Below, piece by piece: positions 8,527 through 17,150 of a stretch of 64,000 bases of DNA. Origin of the DNA: Burkholderia sp. (GTDB taxonomy: Bacteria; Pseudomonadota; Gammaproteobacteria; Burkholderiales; Burkholderiaceae); the NCBI GenBank assembly GCA_031253835.1, contig JAIRVP010000001.1, forward strand, positions 16,269-80,268, written 5' to 3'. How positions within the stretch are numbered: position 1 is the stretch's first letter; each line of letters opens with the position of its first letter. The notes under the pieces were generated by a model that saw only the letters and a program-made list of their open reading frames with translations, was not told the DNA's origin and ran no database searches. A program made the position numbers and the translations under genes.

Positions 8527-9456
8527 CTAGTTCGCCATTGCTGTATCTGACCCCTTCCCGTTCTCCCGGTCGAGCACCTCGCCCAGCGCGTCGCGCAACA
8601 GCGCGACAGGCCGCACCAGCCGGCCCGGCAGCGTGCCGTGCACGATCCACACGTTGATCCGCGTTTCCAGCCCCGCCGTTTCCACCACCCTCAACGCATC
8701 GCGATGCGCGCTGCGCGCCAGCGCATTCGGCGCGGCGATGCCGATGCCTGCGCCGCGCGCGACCAGCGACAGCTGCAGCTCGGAGCCGAACGCCTCGACC
8801 GCGACGTCGAACGGCAGCCCGGCCGCGCCGAGCGCGCGGCTCAGCGCCGAACGCATCCCGCAGCCGTCCTGGCTCAGCACCCACGGAAAACCCGACAGCG
8901 TGTCGAGCGACAGCGGACCGTCCGGCAGCGGGAAGTCGCGCGCGGCCACGAGCACGGTCGGCTGCGTGGCAAGCAGCGTCGCGGTGAACGCGTCGGGCAG
9001 CACCGCACTGGCCGGCACCATCACGGCCGCGACGTCGAGCGTGCCGCGCTCGATGCCCTGCATCAGCGCCGGCGACCAGCCGGCCGTCACGCGCAGCGTG
9101 AGGCGCGGGAACGCGTCGCGCAGCCGGTCGATCGGCCGCTCGAGCGCCAGCTCGGACAGGAACGGCGGAACACCGATGCGCAGCTCACCGGACGGCTCGC
9201 TGTCCGGCGCCCCGGCCGCCATCAGCTCGTCGACCGCGCCCAGCACGTTGCGCGCGAGCGCGTAGACGTCGCGGCCAGCGGCGGTCGGCTTCAGCGGCTT
9301 GCTTTGCCGTTCGAGCAGCGGCACGCCGAGCAGCGTTTCGAGGTTCTGCACGCGCCGCGTCAGGCCCGGCTGCGTCAGGTGGAGCTTTGCGGCCGCGGCG
9401 ACCATCGACCCGCTGTCGACCACCGCGACGAACGCCAGGAGATCACGCGTATTCAA
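8527..9456 (-). CDS. LysR-family transcriptional regulator
   Basis: A 309-residue LysR regulator: winged helix-turn-helix at 1-60 (SGSMVAAAAKLHLTQPGLTRRVQNLE) and a periplasmic-binding-fold effector domain from about 90 onward, with the ELRIGVPPFLSE opening strand. The gene is divergent from an MFS transporter gene 97 bases away, which it probably controls, and LysR proteins usually repress themselves. The start is a TTG at 9456 with no good Shine-Dalgarno; it gives a normal LysR N-terminus. The inducer is not known. Confidence 0.9.
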   Translation of the reverse strand: MNTRDLLAFVAVVDSGSMVAAAAKLHLTQPGLTRRVQNLETLLGVPLLERQSKPLKPTAAGRDVYALARNVLGAVDELMAAGAPDSEPSGELRIGVPPFLSELALERPIDRLRDAFPRLTLRVTAGWSPALMQGIERGTLDVAAVMVPASAVLPDAFTATLLATQPTVLVAARDFPLPDGPLSLDTLSGFPWVLSQDGCGMRSALSRALGAAGLPFDVAVEAFGSELQLSLVARGAGIGIAAPNALARSAHRDALRVVETAGLETRINVWIVHGTLPGRLVRPVALLRDALGEVLDRENGKGSDTAMAN

Positions 9457-9463
9457 AACAAAC

Positions 9464-9506
9464 TCGCATAATCATGTTAGACATATTTCAATTGTCGCAT
9501 AAACAT
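9464..9506. promoter_or_regulatory. Paired 12-bp direct repeats in the LysR/MFS intergenic region
   Basis: TCGCATAATCAT (9464-9475) and TCGCATAAACAT (9495-9506) match at 11 of 12 positions, with starts 31 bases apart, close to three helical turns. Between them lies ATGT-TAG-ACAT, a short dyad of the LysR T-N11-A type. The layout suits a LysR tetramer contacting a recognition and an activation site. Confidence 0.55.
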
Positions 9507-9553
9507 CGGGCACCTACGATGGGGATTCCTTCGCCCCCCTTTCCAGGCCTCCG

Positions 9554-10837
9554 ATGAACTGCCCTGCCAACCGCTGCCCCGCCGCCGCTCCCCCGTCCGT
9601 CGCCGCGCCGCCCGCGTTGAGCGCCGGGATGACGCTGTTCTTCGCCGCGACGGTCGGCGTGATCGTGATGGACCTGTTCGCCGCGCAGCCGCTGACGGGC
9701 CCGATCAGCGCGGACCTGCACCTGCCGCCCGGCCTCGCCGGCCTCGTCGCGATGCTGCCGCAGCTCGGCTATGCGGCCGGGCTCGTGCTGCTCGTGCCGC
9801 TGGTCGACCTGCTCGAAAACCGCCGCCTGATCGTCGCGACGCTCGCCGCGTGTGCGGCCGCGCTCGCGCTGCCCGCGTTCACGCGGTCCGGCACCGTATT
9901 CCTGCTGGCGACGCTCGCGGCCGGCGCCACGTCGAGCGTGATCCAGATGCTCGTGCCGATGGCCGCGTCGATGGCGCCCGAAGCGCAGCGCGGCCGCGCA
10001 GTCGGCAACGTGATGAGCGGGCTGATGCTCGGCATCCTGTTGTCGCGGCCGCTCGCGAGCCTGATCGCGGGCTCGGCCGGCTGGCGCGCGTTCTACCTGC
10101 TGGCCGCGGCCGCGAATGCGGCGATCGCCGTCGTGCTCGCGCTGCGCCTGCCGTCGCGCACGCCGCCGGTCACGGCCGGCTACCGCGCGCTGCTCGCGTC
10201 GATGGGGCGCCTGCTCGCCGACGAACCGGTGCTGCGCCGGCATGCGCTGTCGGCCGCGCTCGCGATGGCCGCGTTCAGCGCGTTCTGGACGGCCGTCGGG
10301 CTGCGGCTCGCGCAGCCGCCGTTCGCGCTCGATCTGCACGGGATCGCGCTGTTCGCGTTCGCCGGTGCCAGCGGCGCGATCGTCACGCCGCTGGCCGGCC
10401 GCGCCGGCGACCGTGGCCACGGCCCGACCGCGCAGCGGCTCGCGCACGGCACGATGCTCGCGGCGCTCGTCGTGCTCGGCATCGCCGGGGCCGGCTGGTT
10501 CGGCTTCGACGCGCATGCGCATCGCGGCGTCGCGCTCGCGCTGCTGGCCGCCGGCGCGGCGCTGCTGGATGCGGGCGTCATCGTCGACCAGACGATCGGC
10601 CGCCGCGAGATCAACCTGCTGAACCCGGCCGCGCGCGGCCGCCTGAACGGGCTGTTCGTCGGTCTGTTCTTCGTCGGCGGCGCGCTCGGCGCGGCGCTCG
10701 CGGGCAGCGCGTGGGCATGGGGCGGATGGCGCGCGGTGTGCGGCGTCGGCTTCGCGTTCGCCGGCGCGGCCACCGTGCTCGGACTCGCGGCCGGACGCGC
10801 GGCCGGCGCGGCGGCGTTGACTCGTCCGCGTGCGTAA
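9554..10837 (+). CDS. MFS transporter
   Basis: A 427-residue major-facilitator permease with about 12 hydrophobic segments. The MFS loop 2-3 equivalent is LVPLVDLLENRRLI, and the second half carries the RGRLNGLFVGLFFVGGALG motif typical of the YnfM/CynX-like drug and metabolite exporters. It is divergent from a LysR gene, an arrangement commonly seen for inducible efflux. The substrate cannot be told from sequence. An AGG-like ribosome site is weak ahead of ATG 9554. Confidence 0.85.
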   Translation: MNCPANRCPAAAPPSVAAPPALSAGMTLFFAATVGVIVMDLFAAQPLTGPISADLHLPPGLAGLVAMLPQLGYAAGLVLLVPLVDLLENRRLIVATLAACAAALALPAFTRSGTVFLLATLAAGATSSVIQMLVPMAASMAPEAQRGRAVGNVMSGLMLGILLSRPLASLIAGSAGWRAFYLLAAAANAAIAVVLALRLPSRTPPVTAGYRALLASMGRLLADEPVLRRHALSAALAMAAFSAFWTAVGLRLAQPPFALDLHGIALFAFAGASGAIVTPLAGRAGDRGHGPTAQRLAHGTMLAALVVLGIAGAGWFGFDAHAHRGVALALLAAGAALLDAGVIVDQTIGRREINLLNPAARGRLNGLFVGLFFVGGALGAALAGSAWAWGGWRAVCGVGFAFAGAATVLGLAAGRAAGAAALTRPRA

Positions 10838-10874
10838 ACGGACCTGAAGCCGGCCGTGAAGCGGCCCCGAAAAG

Positions 10875-10913
10875 CCGAACGCCCCGCCCTCTTGCGAGGG
10901 ACGGGGCGTTCGG
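10875..10913. terminator. Bidirectional hairpin between the MFS and LysE-type genes
   Basis: A 12-bp perfect stem (10875-10886 against 10902-10913) with an inner CCCT/AGGG extension. The genes on either side converge on it. A TTTT run follows it on the minus strand, none on the plus strand, so it is better placed for the minus-strand transcript. Confidence 0.7.
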
Positions 10914-10939
10914 TGCGCCGGAATCCGGTCAGGCCGAAA

Positions 10940-11578
10940 TCAGTGACGGACCAGCGCCATCATCGCGCCGAACCCGACGAACAGCCCGCCCGTCAGCCGG
11001 TTGAACACCTTCGCGACGCTCTGGCTCTTCAGCGTCGCGCCGATGCGCGTGCCGAACGACGCGTAGACGAGATACCAGCTCACCTCGATCACCGCGAACG
11101 TGACGACGAGGATGCCGAACTGCGGCAGTGTCGGCTCGGCCGCGTTGATGAACTGCGGCAGCAGCGCGGCCGCGAACAGGATCGCCTTCGGATTGCTGCC
11201 CGACACCAGGAAACCGTTGCGGTACAGCGCCCAGCGCGACGCGACGGCCGCCTGGCGGGCCGCCGGCTCGGCGTCGCCCGCCGGGACCTCGTCGGCGCCC
11301 GAGCGCCACGCCTTCACGCCGAGGTAGACCAGATAGGCCGCGCCCGCGAAGCGCAGCGTGTTGAACATCGCCGGCCACGCCTCGAGCACCGCGCCGAGAC
11401 CCGCCGCCGACACCGACAGCATCAGCACCATCGCGGTCAGGCAGCCGGCCATCGTCGACGACGAGCGCCGCAGCCCGTGCCGCGCGCCGTGCGTCATCAC
11501 GAGCAGCATGTTCGGACCCGGAATCGCCGATACGACGAACACCGTCGCCACGAAAAGCCACCACGTATGCAAGTTCAT
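10940..11578 (-). CDS. LysE/RhtB-family amino-acid exporter
   Basis: A 212-residue inner-membrane exporter with about six hydrophobic segments. The family signature is at the end of the first helix: SAIPGPNMLLVMTHGARHG (17-35), followed by the central NPKAILFAAALLPQF motif (about 129-143). LysE/RhtB proteins export amino acids or derivatives such as homoserine lactone and threonine; the true substrate is unknown. It ends facing the convergent MFS gene and their shared hairpin. Confidence 0.88.
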   Translation of the reverse strand: MNLHTWWLFVATVFVVSAIPGPNMLLVMTHGARHGLRRSSSTMAGCLTAMVLMLSVSAAGLGAVLEAWPAMFNTLRFAGAAYLVYLGVKAWRSGADEVPAGDAEPAARQAAVASRWALYRNGFLVSGSNPKAILFAAALLPQFINAAEPTLPQFGILVVTFAVIEVSWYLVYASFGTRIGATLKSQSVAKVFNRLTGGLFVGFGAMMALVRH

Positions 11579-11649
11579 GACTGCCTCTGCCTGAATGTCG
11601 GGAACACGAAATGTCGATTATGCCGTGCGCATGGCGCTTCTGTCGCGCG

Positions 11650-12519
11650 TCAGCGGCCGGCGCGGCGCAGCGCGACCTCGCCGAGCACCGCGAAATCCTG
11701 GTCGCCGCCGCCGTGCGCGAGCGCGTCGAGCAGGCTGTCGCGCACGACGCTCGCCACCGGCAGCGGCACCGACGTCGCGTCGCCGGCCTCCAGCGCGAGC
11801 CGGACATCCTTCAGCCCGAGCCGCGCCCTGAAGCGCGCGGGCTCGTAGCGCCGCTCGGCGATCATCGCGCCGTAGCCTTCGTAGACGGGGCCCGGAAACA
11901 CGCTGCTGGTGATCACGTCGAGGAAGTCGCGCATCGCGACGCCGTGCGCGCCCAGCAGCGCGGACGCCTCGCCGAGCGTCTCGATCGCCGACGCGAGCGT
12001 GAAGTTCGCGGCGATCTTCGCGACGTTCGCATGCTGCGGCAGCGAGCCGAACCGCCAGGTCTTCTGGCCGATCGCGTCGAACAGCGGCTGCACGCGGTCG
12101 ATCGCCTCGGCCGGGCCGCCGGCCATGATCGTCAGGCGCGCGGCGGCCGCCACGTCGGGCCGCCCCATCACCGGCGCGGCGACATAGTCGATGCCGCGCG
12201 ACGCATGCGCGTGTGCGAGCGATTCGGCGAGCGCGACCGACACCGTCGCCATGTTCACGTGGATCAGGCCCCGCGGCGCCTGCGCGAGCAGCGCGTCGTC
12301 GAACACCGCGCGCGCGGCGGCATCGTCGCCGAGCATCGAGAACACCGCGTCGCCGCGAAACGCGTCGGCCGGCGTGTCGACGATCTGCGCGCCGAACGCC
12401 GCGAGCGGCTCGGCACGCTCGCGCGACCGGTTCCAGACGCGCACCGTGTGGCCCGCCTTCAGCAGGTTCGTCGCGATCGCCTGCCCCATTTCGCCCAGCC
12501 CGATAAACCCGAGATCCAT
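11650..12519 (-). CDS. NAD(P)-dependent beta-hydroxyacid dehydrogenase
   Basis: A 289-residue member of the 3-hydroxyisobutyrate dehydrogenase superfamily. The Rossmann motif GFIGLGEMG is at 4-12, the substrate loop is around 113-123 (VAAPVMGRP) and the catalytic Lys is K168 in NVAKIAANF. NRSRERAEPL after the second strand, with Arg, hints at NADP(H) preference as in glyoxylate/succinic-semialdehyde reductases, but this is inference. AAGGAG precedes the ATG at 12519. An apparent open frame continuing upstream to 13401 is antisense to the next gene and is not real. Confidence 0.88.
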   Translation of the reverse strand: MDLGFIGLGEMGQAIATNLLKAGHTVRVWNRSRERAEPLAAFGAQIVDTPADAFRGDAVFSMLGDDAAARAVFDDALLAQAPRGLIHVNMATVSVALAESLAHAHASRGIDYVAAPVMGRPDVAAAARLTIMAGGPAEAIDRVQPLFDAIGQKTWRFGSLPQHANVAKIAANFTLASAIETLGEASALLGAHGVAMRDFLDVITSSVFPGPVYEGYGAMIAERRYEPARFRARLGLKDVRLALEAGDATSVPLPVASVVRDSLLDALAHGGGDQDFAVLGEVALRRAGR

Positions 12520-12615
12520 TGCCCGCTCCTTCGCTCCGTGAAGCCGCGAGTTAAACACAGATGCCGGCCGTCTGCAGCGCCTGCCGCCGGCCGGGCGCGG
12601 TGCGATACTGGACGG

Positions 12616-13383
12616 ATGGCGACCGCGACCTTCCGCTTCCACGGCGAACTGAACGCCTTTCTCCCGCGCGCGCAGCGCGACCGCGCGTTCGGGCACGCGT
12701 GTGCGCGCGATGCGACGGTGAAGCATGCGATCGAGGCGCTCGGCGTCCCGCATACCGAAATCGGCCGGCTCTGCGTGAACGATCTGCCGGCCGCGCTCGA
12801 CCGGCCACTCGGCGACGGCGACCGCGTCGAAGCGTTTCCGGAACGCGCGCAGCCGGCGGCGAACGGCGCCACCGCGCCGCAACCGGCGCCGTGGCGCTTC
12901 GTCGCCGATGCGCATCTCGGCGCGCTCGCGCAATTGCTGCGCCTCGCCGGTTTCGACACCTGCTACGACAACCACTACCGCGACGACGAACTCGCGGCGC
13001 TGGCCGAGCGGGAGAGCCGGATCGTGCTGACGCGCGACCGCGAGCTGCTCAAGCGGCGCGCGGTCGTGCGCGGCTGCTACCTGCACGCGGTGCAGCCGGC
13101 CGACCAGTTGCGCGAACTGTTCGCGCGGCTCGATCTCGCGCCGCACATGCGGCCGTTCCGGCTGTGCCTGCGCTGCAATGCGCCGCTGCATCCGCTCGAC
13201 GCAGCCGCCGCCGCGCCGCATGTGCCGGACGGCGTCCGGCAGCGGCACCGGCGCTTCGCCGCGTGCGACGTGTGCCGGCGCGTGTTCTGGGAAGGTTCGC
13301 ACTGGCGGCGCATGCGCGCGGTGGTCGACGCGATGCGCACGCCGCAGCCGCCACCACCGCCTTTCGGCAAAACCGGCGCCTGA
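12616..13383 (+). CDS. Mut7-C RNase-domain protein with ubiquitin-like N-terminus
   Basis: A 255-residue two-domain protein. Residues 1-75 form a ubiquitin-like (MoaD/ThiS-type) domain, seen as TATFRFHGELNAFL and LGDGDRVEAFP. From 92 a Mut7-C domain begins with FVADAHLGALAQLLRLAGFD, including the PIN-type acidic D98 and a second TRDRELL motif at 139-145. A zinc ribbon follows: C184-x2-C187 and C217-x2-C220. The name comes from the exonuclease Mut-7 C-terminal region; ribonuclease activity is predicted for the family, not proved here. The ATG at 12616 gives the ubiquitin-like domain in full. Confidence 0.85.
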   Translation: MATATFRFHGELNAFLPRAQRDRAFGHACARDATVKHAIEALGVPHTEIGRLCVNDLPAALDRPLGDGDRVEAFPERAQPAANGATAPQPAPWRFVADAHLGALAQLLRLAGFDTCYDNHYRDDELAALAERESRIVLTRDRELLKRRAVVRGCYLHAVQPADQLRELFARLDLAPHMRPFRLCLRCNAPLHPLDAAAAAPHVPDGVRQRHRRFAACDVCRRVFWEGSHWRRMRAVVDAMRTPQPPPPPFGKTGA

Positions 13384-13417
13384 AAAAACAAAACCCCGCA
13401 TGCCGAAACATGCGGGG
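13383..13417 (-). terminator. Intrinsic terminator of the small secreted protein gene
   Basis: Perfect 9-bp stem CCCCGCATG/CATGCGGGG (13394-13402, 13409-13417). The A-rich stretch at 13383-13393 is the U tract for minus-strand transcription. Confidence 0.88.
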
Positions 13418-13460
13418 TCTCGCGACAGGCGGCCGGCGGCGCCGGCCCCGGGCGAAGCGC

Positions 13461-13694
13461 TTAGTTTGCTGCGCCTGCGTCGTTCGTGCCGGCTGCCGAA
13501 GCGGCGGCGGCCTTCGCCTTGCCCTTGGCCGAACCGTGTTGCTTCAGCTGGTGCTTCGGCTTGCTGTGATCCTTCTTGGCCGGTGCCGGTGCGGCGGCCG
13601 ACGTGTCGGCTGCCGGCGCGGACGCCTGTGCGAATGCCGAAACCGATGCGAGTGCGAATGCTGCGGCGATGATCGAAGCGAGCGTCTTCTTCAT
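13461..13694 (-). CDS. Small secreted Ala/Lys-rich protein
   Basis: A 77-residue precursor with a clear signal peptide (MKKTLASIIAAAFALASVSAFA, cut after residue 22). The mature part is low-complexity: Ala, Pro and Lys with KKDHSKPKHQLKQHG in the middle. It resembles periplasmic acid-shock-like small proteins in composition only. No catalytic motif is present. A good terminator and a GGAAGAA sequence ahead of ATG support a real gene. Function unknown. Confidence 0.7.
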   Translation of the reverse strand: MKKTLASIIAAAFALASVSAFAQASAPAADTSAAAPAPAKKDHSKPKHQLKQHGSAKGKAKAAAASAAGTNDAGAAN

Positions 13695-14054
13695 TGTTCT
13701 TCCTTTAGCGGAGAAAAAATCAAACGTACCGGTCAGTCAAGATGCGAGGCATTCGCATCGGAGCCCCAGGCCGCGAGGCCGGCTTTCGCCGTTCCGTCGC
13801 GACAAAACCTGACGCACTGGTTCCATAACGCACTGTGTTCGCGACAAGTTGACACGTTGCTTGCGTCCCTCGGGTTTCCCCGGGGGCGGACGCGTGTTCC
13901 GGTGCCGGCAGCCCGTCCGGCGGCGGCCGGCGCGGCGCGGCAAACCCGCTCGCGCGCCATCGGGGCGACGCTTATACTGGCGTCCATCCGTTGCTGTCCC
14001 CGGAAACCGGATCGCGGCCGGTCGCCAGACCGCCGCCGTCTCGAGGCGCTCAAA
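13695..14054. other. Intergenic region with divergent promoters
   Basis: A 360-base gap upstream of two divergent genes. It holds an inverted repeat GATGCGA/TCGCATC (13741-13747, 13753-13759) on the small-gene side, a TTGACT box on the minus strand near 13735, and a TATACT -10 box at 13973-13978 on the plus strand. No additional protein-like frame is seen. Confidence 0.5.
13973..13978 (+). promoter_or_regulatory. Candidate -10 box of the ABC exporter operon
   Basis: TATACT 77 bases before the TTG start of the membrane-fusion gene. A transcript from here would exclude all longer in-frame starts, supporting the TTG choice. No clear -35. Confidence 0.45.
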
Positions 14055-15260
14055 TTGCCCGATCACAATCTGGACAAACTGAAAATCGACCGGCGTCCGA
14101 TCGCGCCGGCGCCCCGCCGGCGCCGGTGGGTCCGCTATGTGGCCGCCGCCGCGATCGTCGTGATCGCGATCGTCGCCGGTATCGCGCTCACCGGCCGTCC
14201 GGCCGTCGAAACCACGTCCGTCACATCCGCCTACCCGTACCAGAACGACACGCAGCTCAATGCGACCGGCTACGTCGTGCCGCAGCGCAAGGCCGCGGTC
14301 GCGTCGAAGGGCCAGGGGCGCGTCGAATGGCTCGGCGTGCTCGAAGGCACGCGCGTGAAGAAGGACGACATCATCGCGCGCCTCGAAAGCCGCGACGTCG
14401 CGGCATCGCTGGCGCAGGCGCTCGCGCAGGTGAAGGTCGCCCGCGCGAACCTCGGCGTCGAGCAGGCCGAACTGAAGGATGCCGAGATCGCGCTGCGCCG
14501 CACCTCGGCGCTCGCGCCGCGCGGCGCGGTGCCGGCCGCGCAGCTCGACACCGACACGGCCCGCGTGAACAAGGCGCGCGCGTCGGTCAGCAGCGACCAG
14601 GCCGCGATCGCGTCCGCCGAAGCGAACGCGCAGGCCGCACAGGTCGCGGTCGACCAGACGGTGATCCGCGCGCCGTTCGACGGCATCGTGCTCGCGAAGC
14701 ACGCGAACGTCGGCGACAACATCACGCCGTTCTCGTCCGCATCGGACAGCAAGGGCGCCGTCGTGACGATCGCCGACATGGACACGCTCGAAGTCGAGGC
14801 CGACGTCGCCGAGTCGAACATCGCGAAGATCCGCGCCGAGCAGCCGTGCGAGATCCAGCTCGACGCGCTGCCCGACATGCGCTTCGCGGGCCGCGTGTCG
14901 CGCATCGTGCCGACCGTCGACCGCTCGAAGGCCACCGTGCTCGTGAAGGTGCGCTTCGTCGACCGCGACGAGCGCGTGCTGCCCGACATGAGCGCGAAGA
15001 TCGCATTCCTGTCGAAACCCGTGACGCCGCAGGACCGGCAGCCCGTGACGGCCGTGCAGGCGAGCGCGGTGGTCGAGCGCGACGGCCGGCCGGTCGTGTT
15101 CGTCGTGAGGGACGACACCGTGCATGCGGCGGTCGTGACGCGCGGCCTGCGGATCGGCGAACTCGTCGCGGTCCGCGGCGTGAAGCCCGGCGACACGGTC
15201 GTGCTCGCGCCGGGCGTGAAGCTGAAAGACGGCGCGAAAGTGACCGTCGCGAAGAAGTAG
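14055..15260 (+). CDS. HlyD/MacA-type periplasmic adaptor of an ABC exporter
   Basis: A 401-residue membrane-fusion protein. A single membrane helix at about 26-47 follows a short basic cytoplasmic tail. Then come the lipoyl/beta-barrel halves: GRVEWLGVLEGTRVKKDDIIARL and VIRAPFDGIVLAKHANVGDNI, with a long alpha-hairpin between (coiled-coil, about 120-190). The start appears to be TTG at 14055, with CGAGG eight bases upstream; no ATG gives a plausible N-terminus. It is the first of four adjacent genes (adaptor, ATPase, two permeases) forming a tripartite-type exporter. Substrate unknown. Confidence 0.85.
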   Translation: MPDHNLDKLKIDRRPIAPAPRRRRWVRYVAAAAIVVIAIVAGIALTGRPAVETTSVTSAYPYQNDTQLNATGYVVPQRKAAVASKGQGRVEWLGVLEGTRVKKDDIIARLESRDVAASLAQALAQVKVARANLGVEQAELKDAEIALRRTSALAPRGAVPAAQLDTDTARVNKARASVSSDQAAIASAEANAQAAQVAVDQTVIRAPFDGIVLAKHANVGDNITPFSSASDSKGAVVTIADMDTLEVEADVAESNIAKIRAEQPCEIQLDALPDMRFAGRVSRIVPTVDRSKATVLVKVRFVDRDERVLPDMSAKIAFLSKPVTPQDRQPVTAVQASAVVERDGRPVVFVVRDDTVHAAVVTRGLRIGELVAVRGVKPGDTVVLAPGVKLKDGAKVTVAKK

Positions 15261-15267
15261 CGCGCGC

Positions 15268-15966
15268 GTGAACGACGCACCGCCGCCCCTCGTCGAGATC
15301 AGCCACGTCGCGAAGTCGTACCGGCGCGGCAACCAGATCGTGCCCGTGCTGACCGACATCACGCTCGATATCGGCGAGGGCGACTTCGTCGCGCTGATGG
15401 GGCCGTCGGGCTCCGGCAAGAGCACGCTGCTGAATCTCGTGGCCGGCATCGACCGGCCCGACAGCGGCGAGCTGCGCGTGGGCGGCCTCGACATCTCGCA
15501 GCTCGCGGAAGCGCAGCTGGCCGAATGGCGCGCGGCAAACGTCGGCTTCATCTTCCAGTTCTACAACCTGATGCCCGTGCTCACCGCGTTCGAGAACGTC
15601 GAGCTGCCGCTGATGCTCACGCACCTGTCGCGCCGCGAGCGGCGCGAGCGCGTCGAACTCGTGCTCGACATGGTGAACCTCGGCGACCGCACCAGCCACT
15701 ACCCGTCCGAGCTGTCGGGCGGCCAGCAGCAGCGCGTCGCGATCGCGCGCGCGCTGATCGCCGATCCCGTGCTGATCGTCGCCGACGAGCCGACCGGCGA
15801 CCTCGACCGCGCATCGGCTACCGACGTGCTCGCGATGCTGCAGCGGATGAATGCCGAGCTCGGCAAGACGATCATCATGGTGACGCACGACGCGCACGCG
15901 GCCGGCGCCGCGCAGTCGCTCGTGCATCTGGAAAAAGGGGAGCTGATCGATGGGCACGCCGGCTGA
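15268..15966 (+). CDS. ABC transporter ATPase (MacB/LolD type)
   Basis: A 232-residue ATP-binding subunit of the MacB/LolD class that powers mechanotransmission-type exporters. Walker A GPSGSGKST is at 45-53, Q-loop FIFQFYNLMP near 94-103, signature LSGGQQQR at 149-156 and Walker B VLIVADEP at 168-175. It starts with GTG at 15268, seven bases after the adaptor gene stop, and no strong ribosome site is seen, so translational coupling is likely. Confidence 0.93.
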   Translation: MNDAPPPLVEISHVAKSYRRGNQIVPVLTDITLDIGEGDFVALMGPSGSGKSTLLNLVAGIDRPDSGELRVGGLDISQLAEAQLAEWRAANVGFIFQFYNLMPVLTAFENVELPLMLTHLSRRERRERVELVLDMVNLGDRTSHYPSELSGGQQQRVAIARALIADPVLIVADEPTGDLDRASATDVLAMLQRMNAELGKTIIMVTHDAHAAGAAQSLVHLEKGELIDGHAG

Positions 15967-15987
15967 CCGGCGGCGGGAGCGCGCGCC

Positions 15988-17142
15988 ATGTACGTGCTGA
16001 AGCTGATCGCGCGCAACGCACTGCGCCACCGGCTGCGCACGCTGCTGACCGTGCTCGGGCTGACGATCGCGGTGCTGGCGTTCGGGCTGCTGCACACCGT
16101 GATCGACGCGTGGTACGCGGGCGCGGCCGCCGCGTCGAGCGGGCGGCTCGTCACGCGCAACGCGATCTCGCTCGTGTTTCCGCTGCCCGTCAGCTACGAG
16201 AACCGGATCCGCGGCGTCGACGGCGTGACGGCCGTGGTCCGCTCGAACTGGTTCGGCGGCATCTATCGCGACCCGAAGAACTTCTTCGCGAGCTTCGCGG
16301 TGTCGGACAACTATCTCGACCTGTATCCGGAATACATCATCCCCGCGCAGCAGCGCGCCGACTACGACCGCGACCGCCGCGGCTGCCTCGTCGGCCGCCA
16401 GCTCGCCACGCAGTTCGGCTTCAAGATCGGCGACGTGATCCCGTTGAAGGGCACGATCTATCCGGGCACGTGGGATTTCGTCGTGCGCGGGATCCTCGAC
16501 GGCCGCGACGATTCGACGATCACGCGCCAGCTCGTGTTCCACTGGGACTACCTGAACGAAACGGTGCGCCAGCGCACGCCGAAGCAGGCCGACCAGGTCG
16601 GCGTGTTCGTGCTCGGCGTCGCGAACCCCGACGACGGCGCATCGATCGCGCGCAACGTCGACGCGGTATTCAAGAACTCGCTCGCCGAGACGCTGACCGA
16701 GACCGAGCAGGCGTTCCAGCTCGGCTTCGTCGCGATGTCGAACCAGATCATCGCGGCGATCCGCGTCGTGTCGTACGTCGTGATCCTGATCATCATGGCC
16801 GTGATGGCCAACGCGATGGCGATGAGCGCGCGCGAACGCACGGCCGAGTACGCGACGCTGAAGGCGCTCGGCTTCGGCCCCGGCTTTCTCGCGCTGATCG
16901 TGTTCGGCGAATCGGTCGTGATCGCGGTGGCCGGCGGCGGGCTCGGGATCCTCGCGACGCCGCCCGCCGCGAGCCTGTTCAAGCAGGCGGCCGGCGGCAT
17001 CTTCCCGGTGTTCAAGGTGTCGGCCGAGACGGTCGCGCTGCAGGCCGCGTGCTCGGTGGCAGTCGGCCTCGCGGCCGCGATCGTGCCGGCGTGGCAGGCC
17101 GCGCGTGTGCGTGTCGTCGAAGGCCTGCGGGCGATCGGGTAA
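15988..17142 (+). CDS. FtsX/MacB-type ABC permease, first subunit
   Basis: A 384-residue permease of the MacB/FtsX class: one helix near the N-terminus (about 16-36), a large periplasmic domain, then three C-terminal helices with the conserved SARERTAEYATLKALGF motif that meets the ATPase. It follows the ATPase gene by 21 bases and precedes a second, related permease, so the two would form a heterodimer. The lack of an OM channel gene beside it leaves the outer-membrane partner open. Confidence 0.88.
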   Translation: MYVLKLIARNALRHRLRTLLTVLGLTIAVLAFGLLHTVIDAWYAGAAAASSGRLVTRNAISLVFPLPVSYENRIRGVDGVTAVVRSNWFGGIYRDPKNFFASFAVSDNYLDLYPEYIIPAQQRADYDRDRRGCLVGRQLATQFGFKIGDVIPLKGTIYPGTWDFVVRGILDGRDDSTITRQLVFHWDYLNETVRQRTPKQADQVGVFVLGVANPDDGASIARNVDAVFKNSLAETLTETEQAFQLGFVAMSNQIIAAIRVVSYVVILIIMAVMANAMAMSARERTAEYATLKALGFGPGFLALIVFGESVVIAVAGGGLGILATPPAASLFKQAAGGIFPVFKVSAETVALQAACSVAVGLAAAIVPAWQAARVRVVEGLRAIG

Positions 17143-17150
17143 CGACGCGC

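Noticed and set aside
8437..8550. 37-codon ORF with GAGGAG ribosome site (two GAGGAGACA copies)
   Set aside because: It overlaps the antisense LysR 3' end and has no family similarity or promoter; probably chance, though the ribosome site is good.
12561..15260. 899-codon open frame on the plus strand
   Set aside because: It joins an out-of-frame reading of the Mut7-C gene with the real adaptor gene; only the part from 14055 is protein-like.
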